Of a stretch of DNA of 19,913 nt, positions 1-6,770 are shown one piece after another. The notes beneath the pieces are model-generated. The model had not been told where the DNA came from and made no database searches. It saw only the letters and a program-made list of their open reading frames with translations. How positions within the stretch are numbered: the stretch's first letter is position 1; the number at the start of each line of letters is the position of its first letter. The translations under genes and the position numbers were made by a program. Source of the stretch: Rhodobacterales bacterium CG2_30_65_12 (GTDB taxonomy: Bacteria; Pseudomonadota; Alphaproteobacteria; Rhodobacterales; Rhodobacteraceae); contig MNZL01000142.1 in assembly GCA_001873585.1 (NCBI GenBank), positions 15,199-35,111 on the forward strand. The letters run 5' to 3'.

Positions 1-229
1 CGCCGGCGAGAAGGGCTTCGCGGCCCGCCGCAAAGGCTGACGGGCTAAACGCCAGGCGGTCGGCGATCTCGACCATGCCTGAGGCGTGAATGAGCCGGAC
101 CGCCAGCCCATCGAGCCCCGGCGGGAAGCGATCAAGCCGCGCCTCGGCGCGCACCGTGGCGAAGCTGGCCGCGTAGATCGCCGCAGGGTCGCGCTCGTAG
201 CGCAAGGTCCGGCGCGGCGCGTCGATCAT
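1..229 (-). CDS. cobH: Precorrin-8X methylmutase CobH (partial, 3' part outside window)
   Basis: CobH (CbiC family) moves a methyl group from C-11 to C-12 of the corrin ring, turning precorrin-8X into hydrogenobyrinate in cobalamin synthesis. Reading leftward from the ATG at 229 gives about 76 residues. These contain the family's opening: a Y-x-R-D-P-x-x-I-Y segment, a SFATVRAEA stretch, then VRLIHASGMVEIADRL, which holds the conserved histidine of the active-site region (from knowledge of the family). The frame stays open to the window edge, so only the N-terminal third is seen. The ATG overlaps the cbiX stop codon (ATGA at 226-229), which implies translational coupling in one operon. The ID is by recognised sequence pattern and context; I could not align it. 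Confidence 0.88.
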   Translation of the reverse strand, partial: MIDAPRRTLRYERDPAAIYAASFATVRAEARLDRFPPGLDGLAVRLIHASGMVEIADRLAFSPSAFAAGREALLAG

Positions 230-1419
230 TTCCGGCGCGCCGATTCCGGCCCGTGCGGGTGCGTTGCGCGCGGATAAACCGGGTGGTGATGGTGGTGATG
301 GTCCTCGCCATGCGGATGCGTATGGTCATGGTGATGGTCATGCCCGCGATCCAGCCGGCATTCACCGGTGCAGAACGTATCGCACAGCGGGCAATCGGCC
401 ACGTTTGAGCCGGGTGCCGAGGCCCCCTGCCCTTCGACGTGATGGTGATGGCTCTCCTGCACCGCACCCACCTCGGCCTCGAAACCAAGCACCTCGGTGC
501 GGTATTTGCACATCACGCAGACCGGCGGCGGCACCTCGCCGAAGGCGGGATGGCCGGCACGCTCCTCGGGTGTGATCCGCCGCGCCCCGCCGGTTTCCAG
601 CGCCAGCACCTGCGCGCGGTAGGGGCAGGTGCCACAGTTCGGTGGCGGCACCTCGCCCAGTTGCTCTTTCACCCGTTCGGCAAAGGTTGCGAGCACCTTG
701 GGGTGATCGCCGAGATACCCGGCCTTGACGAACTGAATCTCGGGATGCCCCGCCGCCACCTTGTCGGTGAAGCCGTAGATGCGGTCGATCAGAATGCCGG
801 AAAACAGGAAATAGGGAAACACCACGATCCGCCGGTAGCCGAGCTTCGCGGCGTGGACAAGCGCGGGCTCAACCAGCGGGAAGGTCACGCCCGAGTAGCC
901 GACTTCGAGCCAGCCAAACCCCATGCCTTCCTGCAAAAGCCGCGCCACCTTGGCGACGTTGGCATTGGCATCCGGGTCTGAAGCGCCCCGCCCAATCACC
1001 ACAAGGCAGGTTTCCTCAAGCGGCACCGGGCCATGCTTGATGTTGGCCGCGTCGACAGCGGCGCGCACCCGGTCGCCGGCGGCGGCGATCATCTTCGGGT
1101 CGATCCCGAGGTCGCGCCCATAGAGCACCTCGATGCCATGCTCGGCGGCGTAGGAGTTGAGCACGGTGGGAATGTCGTTCTTGGTGTGCATCGCGGCAAA
1201 CAGCATGCCGGGCACGGCAACGATCTTCTCCACCCCCGCTTCGCGCAGGTTGTCGAGCCCCACCCGGATCACCGGGTTGGCAAATTCCAGATAGCCGTAA
1301 TCGGTTACCCACGCATCGGGAAAATAGGCTGGCAGCTTCTCGGCCAGCACCTTGAATTCATCAACCGCCACCTGGCTGCGGGAGCCATGCCCGCAGATCA
1401 TCACTCCGATTTTTGCCAT
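226..1419 (-). CDS. cbiX: Sirohydrochlorin cobaltochelatase CbiX, long form with Cys/His-rich tail
   Basis: CbiX inserts Co2+ into sirohydrochlorin, the first committed step of the early-cobalt cobalamin route. The 397-aa protein has two tandem chelatase domains. The first opens with CGHGSR (His11, a metal ligand in the family) and has a second histidine in MHTKND. The second domain opens with IGRGASDP near residue 143. After about residue 255 comes a tail with CxxC pairs at 262/265, 301/304 and 343/346, further Cys at 350 and 354, and His clusters at 324-327 and 360-379. Long CbiX proteins with a C-terminal MxCxxC Fe-S site and His-rich metal-storage stretch are known; this fits that type. 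The segment GEVPPPxCxxCxYR occurs twice. The ATG at 1419 lies 3 nt after the upstream gene's stop, and the stop overlaps cobH. Confidence 0.93.
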   Translation of the reverse strand: MAKIGVMICGHGSRSQVAVDEFKVLAEKLPAYFPDAWVTDYGYLEFANPVIRVGLDNLREAGVEKIVAVPGMLFAAMHTKNDIPTVLNSYAAEHGIEVLYGRDLGIDPKMIAAAGDRVRAAVDAANIKHGPVPLEETCLVVIGRGASDPDANANVAKVARLLQEGMGFGWLEVGYSGVTFPLVEPALVHAAKLGYRRIVVFPYFLFSGILIDRIYGFTDKVAAGHPEIQFVKAGYLGDHPKVLATFAERVKEQLGEVPPPNCGTCPYRAQVLALETGGARRITPEERAGHPAFGEVPPPVCVMCKYRTEVLGFEAEVGAVQESHHHHVEGQGASAPGSNVADCPLCDTFCTGECRLDRGHDHHHDHTHPHGEDHHHHHHPVYPRATHPHGPESARRK

Positions 1420-1422
1420 GGA

Positions 1423-1644
1423 TCAGGCGTCCTGCGGCTCTTCGTCGGTGGCCTCGTCGGCCTCCGGTTCGGCAAGATTGTCGCGCCGTCCCTTGAGCAC
1501 GCCCCAGATCGCCACGCCGATGGCGACCCCAACCGCCACCCCGGCGGCGATATGATCATGCCCTGCCACCTCGATCAGGTGGCCGGGATGAGGGAAGGCC
1601 AGCCCCGGCAGGAGCATGAAGGCCAGAGTGAGAAAAAGTCGCAT
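1423..1644 (-). CDS. Small His-containing membrane protein upstream of cbiX
   Basis: This 73-aa protein starts at the ATG ending at 1644, preceded by a good ribosome binding site (AGGAAGGA, 6 nt upstream). A longer reading to 1824 has arginine-rich, non-protein-like sequence and no such site. Residues 2-17 form a hydrophobic segment ending in LAFPHPGH, probably a signal peptide. A second hydrophobic segment spans about 32-50, followed by KGRR and an acidic tail. Histidines 19, 22, 29 and 31 (HPGH and GHDH) would sit on the periplasmic side between the two segments. It lies 3 nt before cbiX, so it is very likely cotranscribed with the cobalamin genes. From memory it resembles a small uncharacterised family called DUF6732, unchecked. 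A role in cobalt handling is inference from histidines and position only. Confidence 0.8.
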   Translation of the reverse strand: MRLFLTLAFMLLPGLAFPHPGHLIEVAGHDHIAAGVAVGVAIGVAIWGVLKGRRDNLAEPEADEATDEEPQDA

Positions 1645-1933
1645 GGCGTATCCTTCCTGAGCAACCGAACAGGCGCGGAGAGGCCATGCTTTTCTGACGA
1701 TCGCAAGGCCCGAACCCCCTGTTTGGGTCGATCTGGCCCTCGCACACCTCTCCGGCCCCTCGGGGCATCGTCTGCGCTCGGTATACGCCACCGCGCCGCC
1801 AGTCTCAACGCCACAAACGGCCATTTTCCTCTATCGAGCGACGCGCGCTGTGCGCTCGCGCACGAGGCTTGCGCGGAGGCTCGCGTTTTACCACGCCTCG
1901 CGCAGGCCTATTTCGAGTTCAAAGGGAGATACC
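1645..1933. promoter_or_regulatory. Divergent intergenic region, cobalamin block / yqjG-like gene
   Basis: This 289-bp stretch must hold the promoters for the minus-strand cobalamin operon and the plus-strand glutathionyl-hydroquinone reductase gene. I looked on the minus strand for a cobalamin riboswitch (the GCCACTG and B12-box AGCCAGGAGACC-type blocks) and did not find the conserved core. A GGCCGGAGAG stretch near 1753 is only a fragmentary resemblance. No clear -35/-10 pair stands out. The part around 1840-1890 is rich in short GCGC-type repeats that could fold. Confidence 0.4.
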
Positions 1934-2908
1934 ATGGGACAGCTCATCGACGGCAAATGGAATAGCGGCTGGTACGACACCGGAAAAAGCGGCGGGCGAT
2001 TCCTGCGCTCGCGGCAGATGTTTCGCAACTGGATCACGCCCGATGGCAGCCCCGGCCCCTCGGGCGAGGGCGGATTTGCGGCAGAGAGCGGGCGCTATCA
2101 TCTCTACGTGTCTTATGCCTGCCCCTGGGCACACCGTGCGCTGATCTTTTGCAGTTTGAAGGGGCTTGAGCCGCATATCAACGTCTCGGTGGTGCATCCC
2201 GACATGCTCGTCGACGGCTGGACCTTTGCCACCAACTTCCCCGGCACCACGGGCGACCGGCTGTTCGGCCACGATTTCCTGCGCGAAGTCTACCTGCGCG
2301 CAGACCCAAAGATGACAGGCCGCGTTACCGTGCCAGTGTTGTGGGACAAGCAGCGGGCCACCATCGTTTCCAACGAAAGCGCCGAGATCATCCGCATGTT
2401 CAATTCGGCCTTCGACGGCCTCACCGGCAACAGCGATGATTATTGGCCGAAAACATTGCGAGATGAGATCGAAACGGTGAACGCCCGGATCTATGACGCG
2501 GTAAACAATGGCGTCTACAAGGCCGGTTTTGCCACCACGCAAGCGGCCTACGACGAGGCGGCAACAGCGCTTTTCGCCGCGTTCGACTGGTTGGAAGACC
2601 GGCTTTCGCACCAGCGCTATCTTGTTGGTGACCGGGTGACAGAGGCCGATTGGCGGCTCTTGCCTACGCTCCTGCGATTCGACCCGGTGTATCACGGCCA
2701 CTTCAAGTGCAACCGCAAGCGGCTCGTGGATTACCCCAATCTGTGGGCCTATGCCCGCGAGCTCTACCAATGGCCGGGGGTGGCCGAAACCGTGCACCCC
2801 GCGCATTTCATCCGCCACTACCATTACAGCCACGACACCATCAATCCGCACCGGATCGTGCCGATCGGCCCCGAAATCGACTGGAGCGCGCCGCACGGGC
2901 GTGGTTAA
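1934..2908 (+). CDS. yqjG: Glutathionyl-hydroquinone reductase (Xi-class glutathione transferase)
   Basis: These enzymes reduce glutathionyl-hydroquinones to hydroquinones with release of glutathione disulfide, and act in the cytoplasm. The 324-aa length is typical of the YqjG/ECM4 family. The hallmark SYACPWAHR motif places the catalytic cysteine at residue 63, the same number as in E. coli YqjG. Other family features are the N-terminal RSRQMFRNWI segment, VPVLWD, NESAEIIRMFN (the glutathione-binding SNES-like turn) and the all-alpha C-terminal domain with DRVTEADWRLLPTLLRFD. The ATG at 1934 has AAAGGGAGAT just upstream; upstream in-frame codons give non-conserved sequence. The stop TAA at 2906-2908 interlocks with the stop of the convergent FMN reductase gene. 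Confidence 0.94.
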   Translation: MGQLIDGKWNSGWYDTGKSGGRFLRSRQMFRNWITPDGSPGPSGEGGFAAESGRYHLYVSYACPWAHRALIFCSLKGLEPHINVSVVHPDMLVDGWTFATNFPGTTGDRLFGHDFLREVYLRADPKMTGRVTVPVLWDKQRATIVSNESAEIIRMFNSAFDGLTGNSDDYWPKTLRDEIETVNARIYDAVNNGVYKAGFATTQAAYDEAATALFAAFDWLEDRLSHQRYLVGDRVTEADWRLLPTLLRFDPVYHGHFKCNRKRLVDYPNLWAYARELYQWPGVAETVHPAHFIRHYHYSHDTINPHRIVPIGPEIDWSAPHGRG

Positions 2909-3447
2909 TCCTCCAGAACGCCGCGCAGCTTTTTCATGAGAAGGCCGAGAAACTTCTCGGCGCCTGCGTCACGCAATCGGCCTTCATCATCAAAGGCATC
3001 GTTGCAGCCAGCCACAAACACCTCCGGGCCGTAAACGAGATTGGCCCGAAACGGCATCATGCACAGGACGAGCGAGTTCATCGCCCGCTCGCCGCCGGCG
3101 CGCCCGTCGGCCGCCGCCATCAGGGCCACCGGCTTGCCGTTCCACGGATTACCCTTCACCCGGCTCACCCAGTCGAGCGCATTCTTGAGCACACCGGAAA
3201 GGTTCTTGTTATACTCCGGAGTCGAGATCAGCACAGCGTCGGCGGCGGCGATCTGGTCCGCGAGCTTTTGCACCATTGGCGGAATGCCCTCGGCGGTTTG
3301 CAAATCCTCGTCGAACAGCGGAAACCGGATATCGGCCTCGATAAACTCGGCCTCGCCAAAGGCGCGCACCGCTTCGCGCAGAAGCCGCCGGTTGCAGCTC
3401 TCTTGCCGCAACGATCCCGAAATGCCAAGCAGGGTGAAAGTCGACAT
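2905..3447 (-). CDS. NADPH-dependent FMN reductase family protein
   Basis: This 180-aa flavodoxin-like protein belongs to the NADPH-dependent FMN reductase / quinone reductase group (ChrR/YieF-like). It has the FMN phosphate-binding loop GISGSLRQESCNRRL at residues 8-22 and the characteristic STPEYNKNLSGVLKNALDW segment that contacts the isoalloxazine ring. Such enzymes reduce FMN, quinones or chromate with two electrons; the exact substrate cannot be read from sequence. Position opposite a glutathionyl-hydroquinone reductase suggests a quinone or redox-stress theme, which is inference. The start at 3447 (MSTFTLLG) is chosen by homology and is 69 nt from the divergent gene. Its TAA stop (2905-2907 on the complement) shares the TTAA with the convergent gene. 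Confidence 0.9.
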   Translation of the reverse strand: MSTFTLLGISGSLRQESCNRRLLREAVRAFGEAEFIEADIRFPLFDEDLQTAEGIPPMVQKLADQIAAADAVLISTPEYNKNLSGVLKNALDWVSRVKGNPWNGKPVALMAAADGRAGGERAMNSLVLCMMPFRANLVYGPEVFVAGCNDAFDDEGRLRDAGAEKFLGLLMKKLRGVLED

Positions 3448-3516
3448 GCCGCCTCCGTTTTTTCTCGCCCGACTGTATGGGGCATGCGGCGCGGCGCAAG
3501 GCGAAAGGGGCACGGA
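3448..3516. promoter_or_regulatory. Short divergent promoter region
   Basis: Only 69 bp separate the start codons of the FMN reductase (leftward) and the ThDP enzyme (rightward). Both promoters must overlap or lie within this space or the neighbouring coding starts. A GCATGCGGCGCGGCGC run sits in the middle. No confident -35/-10 element is visible. Confidence 0.35.
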
Positions 3517-5154
3517 ATGCGGCACGGTGGGCAGATCCTGGTAGATGCGCTGAAAATCCAGGGGGTGAAACGGGTGTTTTCGGTGCCGGGCGAGAGCTTT
3601 CTGGCCGCGCTTGACGGGCTTTATGCCTCGGGGATTGCAAATGTGGTCTGCCGCCACGAAGGCGGTGCCGCGATGATGGCCGAGGCGCACGGCAAGCTTA
3701 CCAATAGCCCCGGTGTGCTGTTTGTCACCCGCGGCCCGGGGGCCAGCAATGCCGCGTCGGGCATCCATGTGGCGATGCACGATTCCACGCCAATGGTGGT
3801 GTTTGTCGGCCAGATCGCACGGCCGCACCGCGATCGGGCAGCGTTTCAGGAGATCGATTACCGGGCCTTTCTCGGCGGTATCGCAAAGGCGGTGTTCGAG
3901 GTGGATGATACCGCGCGGCTACCCGAATACATCTCCCGCGTCTTCCACCTCGCCCTATCGGGGCGCCCCGGCCCGGTGGTTCTGGCACTGCCGGAAGACA
4001 TGCTTTCGGACCATGCCGATGTGCCCGATCTGCCCGCCGTGGCGCCCATGCCCGCCAGCGTGTCGCCGGCCCAGGCCGAGGCGGTGATGGCACGGCTCGG
4101 CCGCGCGAAAAAGCCGCTTGTCGTGGTCGGAGGCCCGCTCTGGACGGCGCAGGCCAGCGCCGATCTTGCCCGGTTCGCCGAAGCGCACGGCTTGCCCGTG
4201 GCCGTCGCCTTCCGCCGCCAGGATTACCTCGACAACCGGCATCCGCATTACGTCGGCGATCTCAGCGTCGGCATGCGGCCCGACCTCAAGGCGGCGCTGG
4301 CCGAGGCCGACACGCTCCTGCTTCTCGGCACCCGGTTTGGCGACGTGGCCTCTGGCGGCTACGCGGTAGCCCCGGGCGCGCCCGGCAAGACCATTGTGCA
4401 TATCCACCCCGACCCCGATGAGCTTGGCCGGGTGTTTCGCCCCGATCTCGGCATCAGCGCCCCCGCGCCGGCGATGCTGGCGGCCCTCGCCCAGCTGAAC
4501 GGGCCCGGCCGGGCCGAGTGGCAAAAGTGGCGCGAGGCCTTGCGCGCGGGCTACGAGGCGTGGTTGAAGCCGGTCGAAACACCGGGCGCGGTAAAGCTTG
4601 AAGACGTGCTGACGGCGCTGCCAGGGCTGTTGCCCGAAGGCACAGTGATCACCAATGGCGCCGGTAATTGCAACATGTGGCTGCACCGCTACCACCAGTT
4701 CACCCGCCCCAAATCCTACCTTGGCGCCACTTCCGGATCGATGGGCTACGGCTTTCCCGCCGCGATCGCCGCGAGCCTCGAAACCGGTGGGCTCGCGGTG
4801 GCCTGGGAGGGCGATGGTTGCTTCCAGATGACGCTGAACGAGATGTCGACCGCCGTGCAGCACGGCGCGCAGGTGGTGGTCATCGTCGCCAACAACGGCC
4901 GCTATGGTACGATCCGCATGCACCAGGAACGCAAGTATCCCGGCCGGGTGTCGGGCACCGACCTCGCCAACCCCGATTTTGCCGCACTGGCGCGGGCTTA
5001 CGGCGGTCACGGAGAAGTGGTGGAGCGCAACGAAGACTTCGCCCCAGCCTTTGCGCGCGCGGTCGCAAGCGGCACGGTGGCGGTTATCGAGCTGCGCCTC
5101 GACCCGGAGACGCTGACCACCACGCAGACGCTGAACGAGGTGCGGCGACTGTGA
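3517..5154 (+). CDS. Thiamine-diphosphate-binding enzyme, acetolactate-synthase-like
   Basis: This 545-aa protein has the three-domain layout of the acetolactate synthase / benzoylformate decarboxylase superfamily. The N-terminal Pyr domain carries the ThDP-activating glutamate in VPGESF (Glu26) and the typical FVTRGPGASNAASGIHVAMHD stretch shortened here to its core GPGASNAASGIH. A central domain follows. The C-terminal PP domain has the ThDP/Mg signature: GDG at 432-434 and NN at 459-460. Substrate is not determined; some relatives are annotated as thiamine pyrophosphate-binding proteins near no pathway partner, as here. No small regulatory subunit gene is adjacent, which argues against a biosynthetic IlvB. 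The start at 3517 follows AAAGGGG; an in-frame ATG at 3484 would add a basic, non-conserved extension. A hairpin follows 8 nt after the stop. Confidence 0.9.
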   Translation: MRHGGQILVDALKIQGVKRVFSVPGESFLAALDGLYASGIANVVCRHEGGAAMMAEAHGKLTNSPGVLFVTRGPGASNAASGIHVAMHDSTPMVVFVGQIARPHRDRAAFQEIDYRAFLGGIAKAVFEVDDTARLPEYISRVFHLALSGRPGPVVLALPEDMLSDHADVPDLPAVAPMPASVSPAQAEAVMARLGRAKKPLVVVGGPLWTAQASADLARFAEAHGLPVAVAFRRQDYLDNRHPHYVGDLSVGMRPDLKAALAEADTLLLLGTRFGDVASGGYAVAPGAPGKTIVHIHPDPDELGRVFRPDLGISAPAPAMLAALAQLNGPGRAEWQKWREALRAGYEAWLKPVETPGAVKLEDVLTALPGLLPEGTVITNGAGNCNMWLHRYHQFTRPKSYLGATSGSMGYGFPAAIAASLETGGLAVAWEGDGCFQMTLNEMSTAVQHGAQVVVIVANNGRYGTIRMHQERKYPGRVSGTDLANPDFAALARAYGGHGEVVERNEDFAPAFARAVASGTVAVIELRLDPETLTTTQTLNEVRRL

Positions 5155-5186
5155 AAAAAGAACCCCGCCCGTCTGACCGGGCGGGG
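5154..5186. terminator. GC-rich hairpin between convergent units
   Basis: CCCCGCCCG (5163-5171) and CGGGCGGGG (5178-5186) form a perfect 9-bp stem with a 6-nt loop, just after the stop of the ThDP enzyme. The run GAAAAAAG lies on its left. Read leftward, the hairpin is therefore followed by a T-tract, so the intrinsic-terminator shape is strongest for transcripts coming from cobO. It may also slow rightward transcription, where no T-tract follows. Confidence 0.75.
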
Positions 5187-5312
5187 CGGCATGAGCCTTT
5201 CACCTTTCACGGTCATCGGCGTCCCCGCCTGTACCGTGTTTCAAGACTACGCACTCAAGATTGACGTGCCGTTAACGGAGCCGGCAGGAATGAACCTTTT
5301 TGCCTTCGGCGA

Positions 5313-5334
5313 GGATATTTGCGGGAAAGATGAA
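5313..5334 (+). repeat. 22-bp motif, copy 1 (sense rightward)
   Basis: The stretch starts GGATATTTGCGGG and ends AAAGATGAA. An inverted near-copy lies 20 bp to its right (5355-5375). Both copies point away from the nearest upstream gene end, that is, each lies downstream of a gene in its own sense direction. It is annotated as a candidate dispersed post-gene motif. Confidence 0.5.
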
Positions 5335-5354
5335 AGCGCGATCTGCACTTGCCA

Positions 5355-5375
5355 TTCATCTTTCCACAAGTATCC
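5355..5375 (-). repeat. 21-bp motif, copy 2 (inverted)
   Basis: On the complement it starts GGATACTTGTGG and ends AAAGATGAA. It matches copy 1 at 19 of 21 aligned positions plus one single-base gap. It lies immediately downstream, in the leftward sense, of the two hairpins that follow cobO. With copy 1 it forms a long imperfect inverted repeat around a 20-bp spacer. Confidence 0.5.
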
Positions 5376-5384
5376 CACGGGGGT

Positions 5385-5428
5385 CCGGGGGTGTGAAACC
5401 CCCGGCCGGTCGGGCCGCGAAAGCGGCC
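5385..5428 (-). terminator. Double hairpin downstream of cobO
   Basis: Two stems lie just past the cobO stop. GGCCGC/GCGGCC (5413-5418 and 5423-5428) closes a 4-nt loop. CCGGGGGT/ACCCCCGG (5385-5392 and 5398-5405) closes a 5-nt loop. Neither is followed by a clear T-tract, so they may protect the 3' end or pause polymerase rather than form a classical intrinsic terminator. The hairpin at 5163-5186 has the T-tract. Confidence 0.5.
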
Positions 5429-5435
5429 GGAAATC

Positions 5436-6044
5436 CTAGTATTCCACCCCGGCTTGCGCCTTCACGCCCGAGCGGAACGGGTGCTTGATCAGTTCCATCT
5501 CTGTCACCAGATCAGCGATCTCGATCAGCTCGGGCGCGGCATTGCGCCCGGTCAGGATCACATGGGTCATTGGCGGTTTTTCATCGCGCAGGAAGGCCAC
5601 GACCTCGTTCACGTCAAGATAGTCATACCGCAGCGCGATGTTGATCTCGTCGAGCAGCACCATCCGGATCGTGGAGTTTCGGATCAGGTCTTTCGATTTC
5701 TCCCACGCCGCGCGGGCCATCTCGATATCGCGGGTCTTGTCTTGGGTTTCCCAGGTAAAGCCCTCGCCCATGGTGTAAAATTCGCAGGCGTCGGCGAAGT
5801 GCTGCGCGATGAGCGCACGCTCTCCGGTCTCCATCCCGCCCTTGATGAACTGCACCACCGCGCATGGCATCCCGTGCGCAATGGCGCGGAAGATCATGCC
5901 GAAGCCGGCGGACGACTTGCCTTTGCCCTTGCCGGTATGGACGATGATCAGCCCTTTTTCATCGGTCTTGGTCGCCATGATCTTGTCACGCGCGGCCTTC
6001 TTCTTGGCCATTTTCTGGGCGTGGCGGTCTGGATCGTCGGTCAT
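5436..6044 (-). CDS. cobO: Cob(I)yrinic acid a,c-diamide adenosyltransferase CobO
   Basis: CobO (CobA/BtuR family) attaches the 5'-deoxyadenosyl group of ATP to Co(I) corrinoids in cobalamin synthesis and salvage. The 202-aa protein has the family's P-loop HTGKGKGKSSA at about residues 36-46, then FIKGGMETGER, the VLLDEINIALRYDYL segment, and the closing motif HVILTGRNAAPELIEIADLVTEM, whose core TGRNAAPEL is diagnostic. A lysine/alanine-rich N-terminal stretch precedes the core, as is common in alphaproteobacteria. I chose the ATG at 6044 because GAGGAG lies 5 nt upstream; a GTG at 6050 would touch that site. It is 9 nt from the lrgB stop, so the three genes probably form one transcript. It is unlinked to the cbiX block by about 4 kb. 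Confidence 0.95.
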   Translation of the reverse strand: MTDDPDRHAQKMAKKKAARDKIMATKTDEKGLIIVHTGKGKGKSSAGFGMIFRAIAHGMPCAVVQFIKGGMETGERALIAQHFADACEFYTMGEGFTWETQDKTRDIEMARAAWEKSKDLIRNSTIRMVLLDEINIALRYDYLDVNEVVAFLRDEKPPMTHVILTGRNAAPELIEIADLVTEMELIKHPFRSGVKAQAGVEY

Positions 6045-6053
6045 GTGCACTCC

Positions 6054-6770
6054 TCAGAGAAACCATTGGATGATGATCGGGGCCAGCAAGGCCGTGAGCA
6101 TGGCATTCAGCCCCATGCCGACCCCGGCAAACGCCCCAGCTGTCTCGCTGAGCTGAAAGGCGCGGGCGGTGCCGATGCCATGGGAGGCGATCCCGATGGC
6201 GAAGCCCCGCGCGCGCTGGTCGTCGATGCGCAACGCGTTCAGTAGCGGCGTGGCGATCACCGCACCGGTGATCCCGGTGAGAATCACCAGCACCGCCGTC
6301 AGTGTGGGAGAGCCGCCGATGCTTTCAGCTATCCCCAGCGCCACCGGCGCGGTGGCTGACTTCGGCGCCAGTGAGGCGAGCGTTTCGCCCGAAACCCCGA
6401 GCGCACGCGCGATCACGAGCGCCGAGAGAATCGCCGTCACCGATCCGGCGGCAAGCCCCGCCAGCATCGGCAACGCGGCGCGTCGAACGCGCGCACGGTT
6501 GGCGTAGAGCGGCACCGCCAATGCCACCGTCGCAGGGCCAAGCATGAAATGGACAAACTGCGCGCCCTCAAAATAGGTCGCATAGGGTGTGCCGGTCGCC
6601 ATGAGCAGCCCGGCCAACAGCGCAACCGCGATCAGCACCGGGTTTGCCACCGGCATGCGCCCCGAGAGGCGAAACAGCCCGTCGCCGATGAGATAGGCGG
6701 CGAGGGTTGCAGTCAACCAAAGCAACGGGCCCTGCGCGAGATACGACCAGATATCGGCAAACCCGGTCAT
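6054..6770 (-). CDS. lrgB: LrgB/CidB-family membrane protein
   Basis: This 238-aa, strongly hydrophobic protein has many predicted membrane segments and the family's conserved C-terminal half: SLAPKSATAPVALGIAES, then GITGAVIATPLLN and IASHGIGTARAFQLSE. LrgB works with LrgA, originally described as an antiholin-like pair affecting murein hydrolase activity in Staphylococcus. In other bacteria and plastids, relatives are implicated in export of small organic acids such as pyruvate or glycolate. Which role applies here is not decided by sequence. Its ATG overlaps the lrgA stop (ATGA at 6767-6770), giving coupled translation, and cobO follows 9 nt later. The start at 6770 is set by that overlap and by the normal family length. 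Confidence 0.92.
   Translation of the reverse strand: MTGFADIWSYLAQGPLLWLTATLAAYLIGDGLFRLSGRMPVANPVLIAVALLAGLLMATGTPYATYFEGAQFVHFMLGPATVALAVPLYANRARVRRAALPMLAGLAAGSVTAILSALVIARALGVSGETLASLAPKSATAPVALGIAESIGGSPTLTAVLVILTGITGAVIATPLLNALRIDDQRARGFAIGIASHGIGTARAFQLSETAGAFAGVGMGLNAMLTALLAPIIIQWFL

Noticed and set aside
224..575. His-rich tail of CbiX as a cloning tag artefact
   Set aside because: The His runs are dispersed among Asp, Pro and Gly, use mixed codons, and match the known long CbiX type.
1645..1824. Longer N-terminus for the small membrane protein (133 aa from 1824)
   Set aside because: The added 60 residues are Arg/Cys-rich and shadow-like; the ATG at 1644 has a strong ribosome binding site and starts a signal-like sequence.
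1645..1933. Possible cobalamin riboswitch before the cbiX block
   Set aside because: Only fragments (GGCCGGAGAG, GCCCCGAGGGGC) resemble it. The conserved GCCACTG and full B12 box are absent on the minus strand.
2650..3516. N-terminal extension of the ThDP enzyme in the same open frame
   Set aside because: It overlaps two other well-supported genes in other frames, and ThDP enzymes of this family begin near MRHGGQILVDAL.
5187..5439. Small plus-strand gene after the ThDP enzyme
   Set aside because: The frame crosses the hairpins and inverted motifs, has no binding site and no protein-like pattern.
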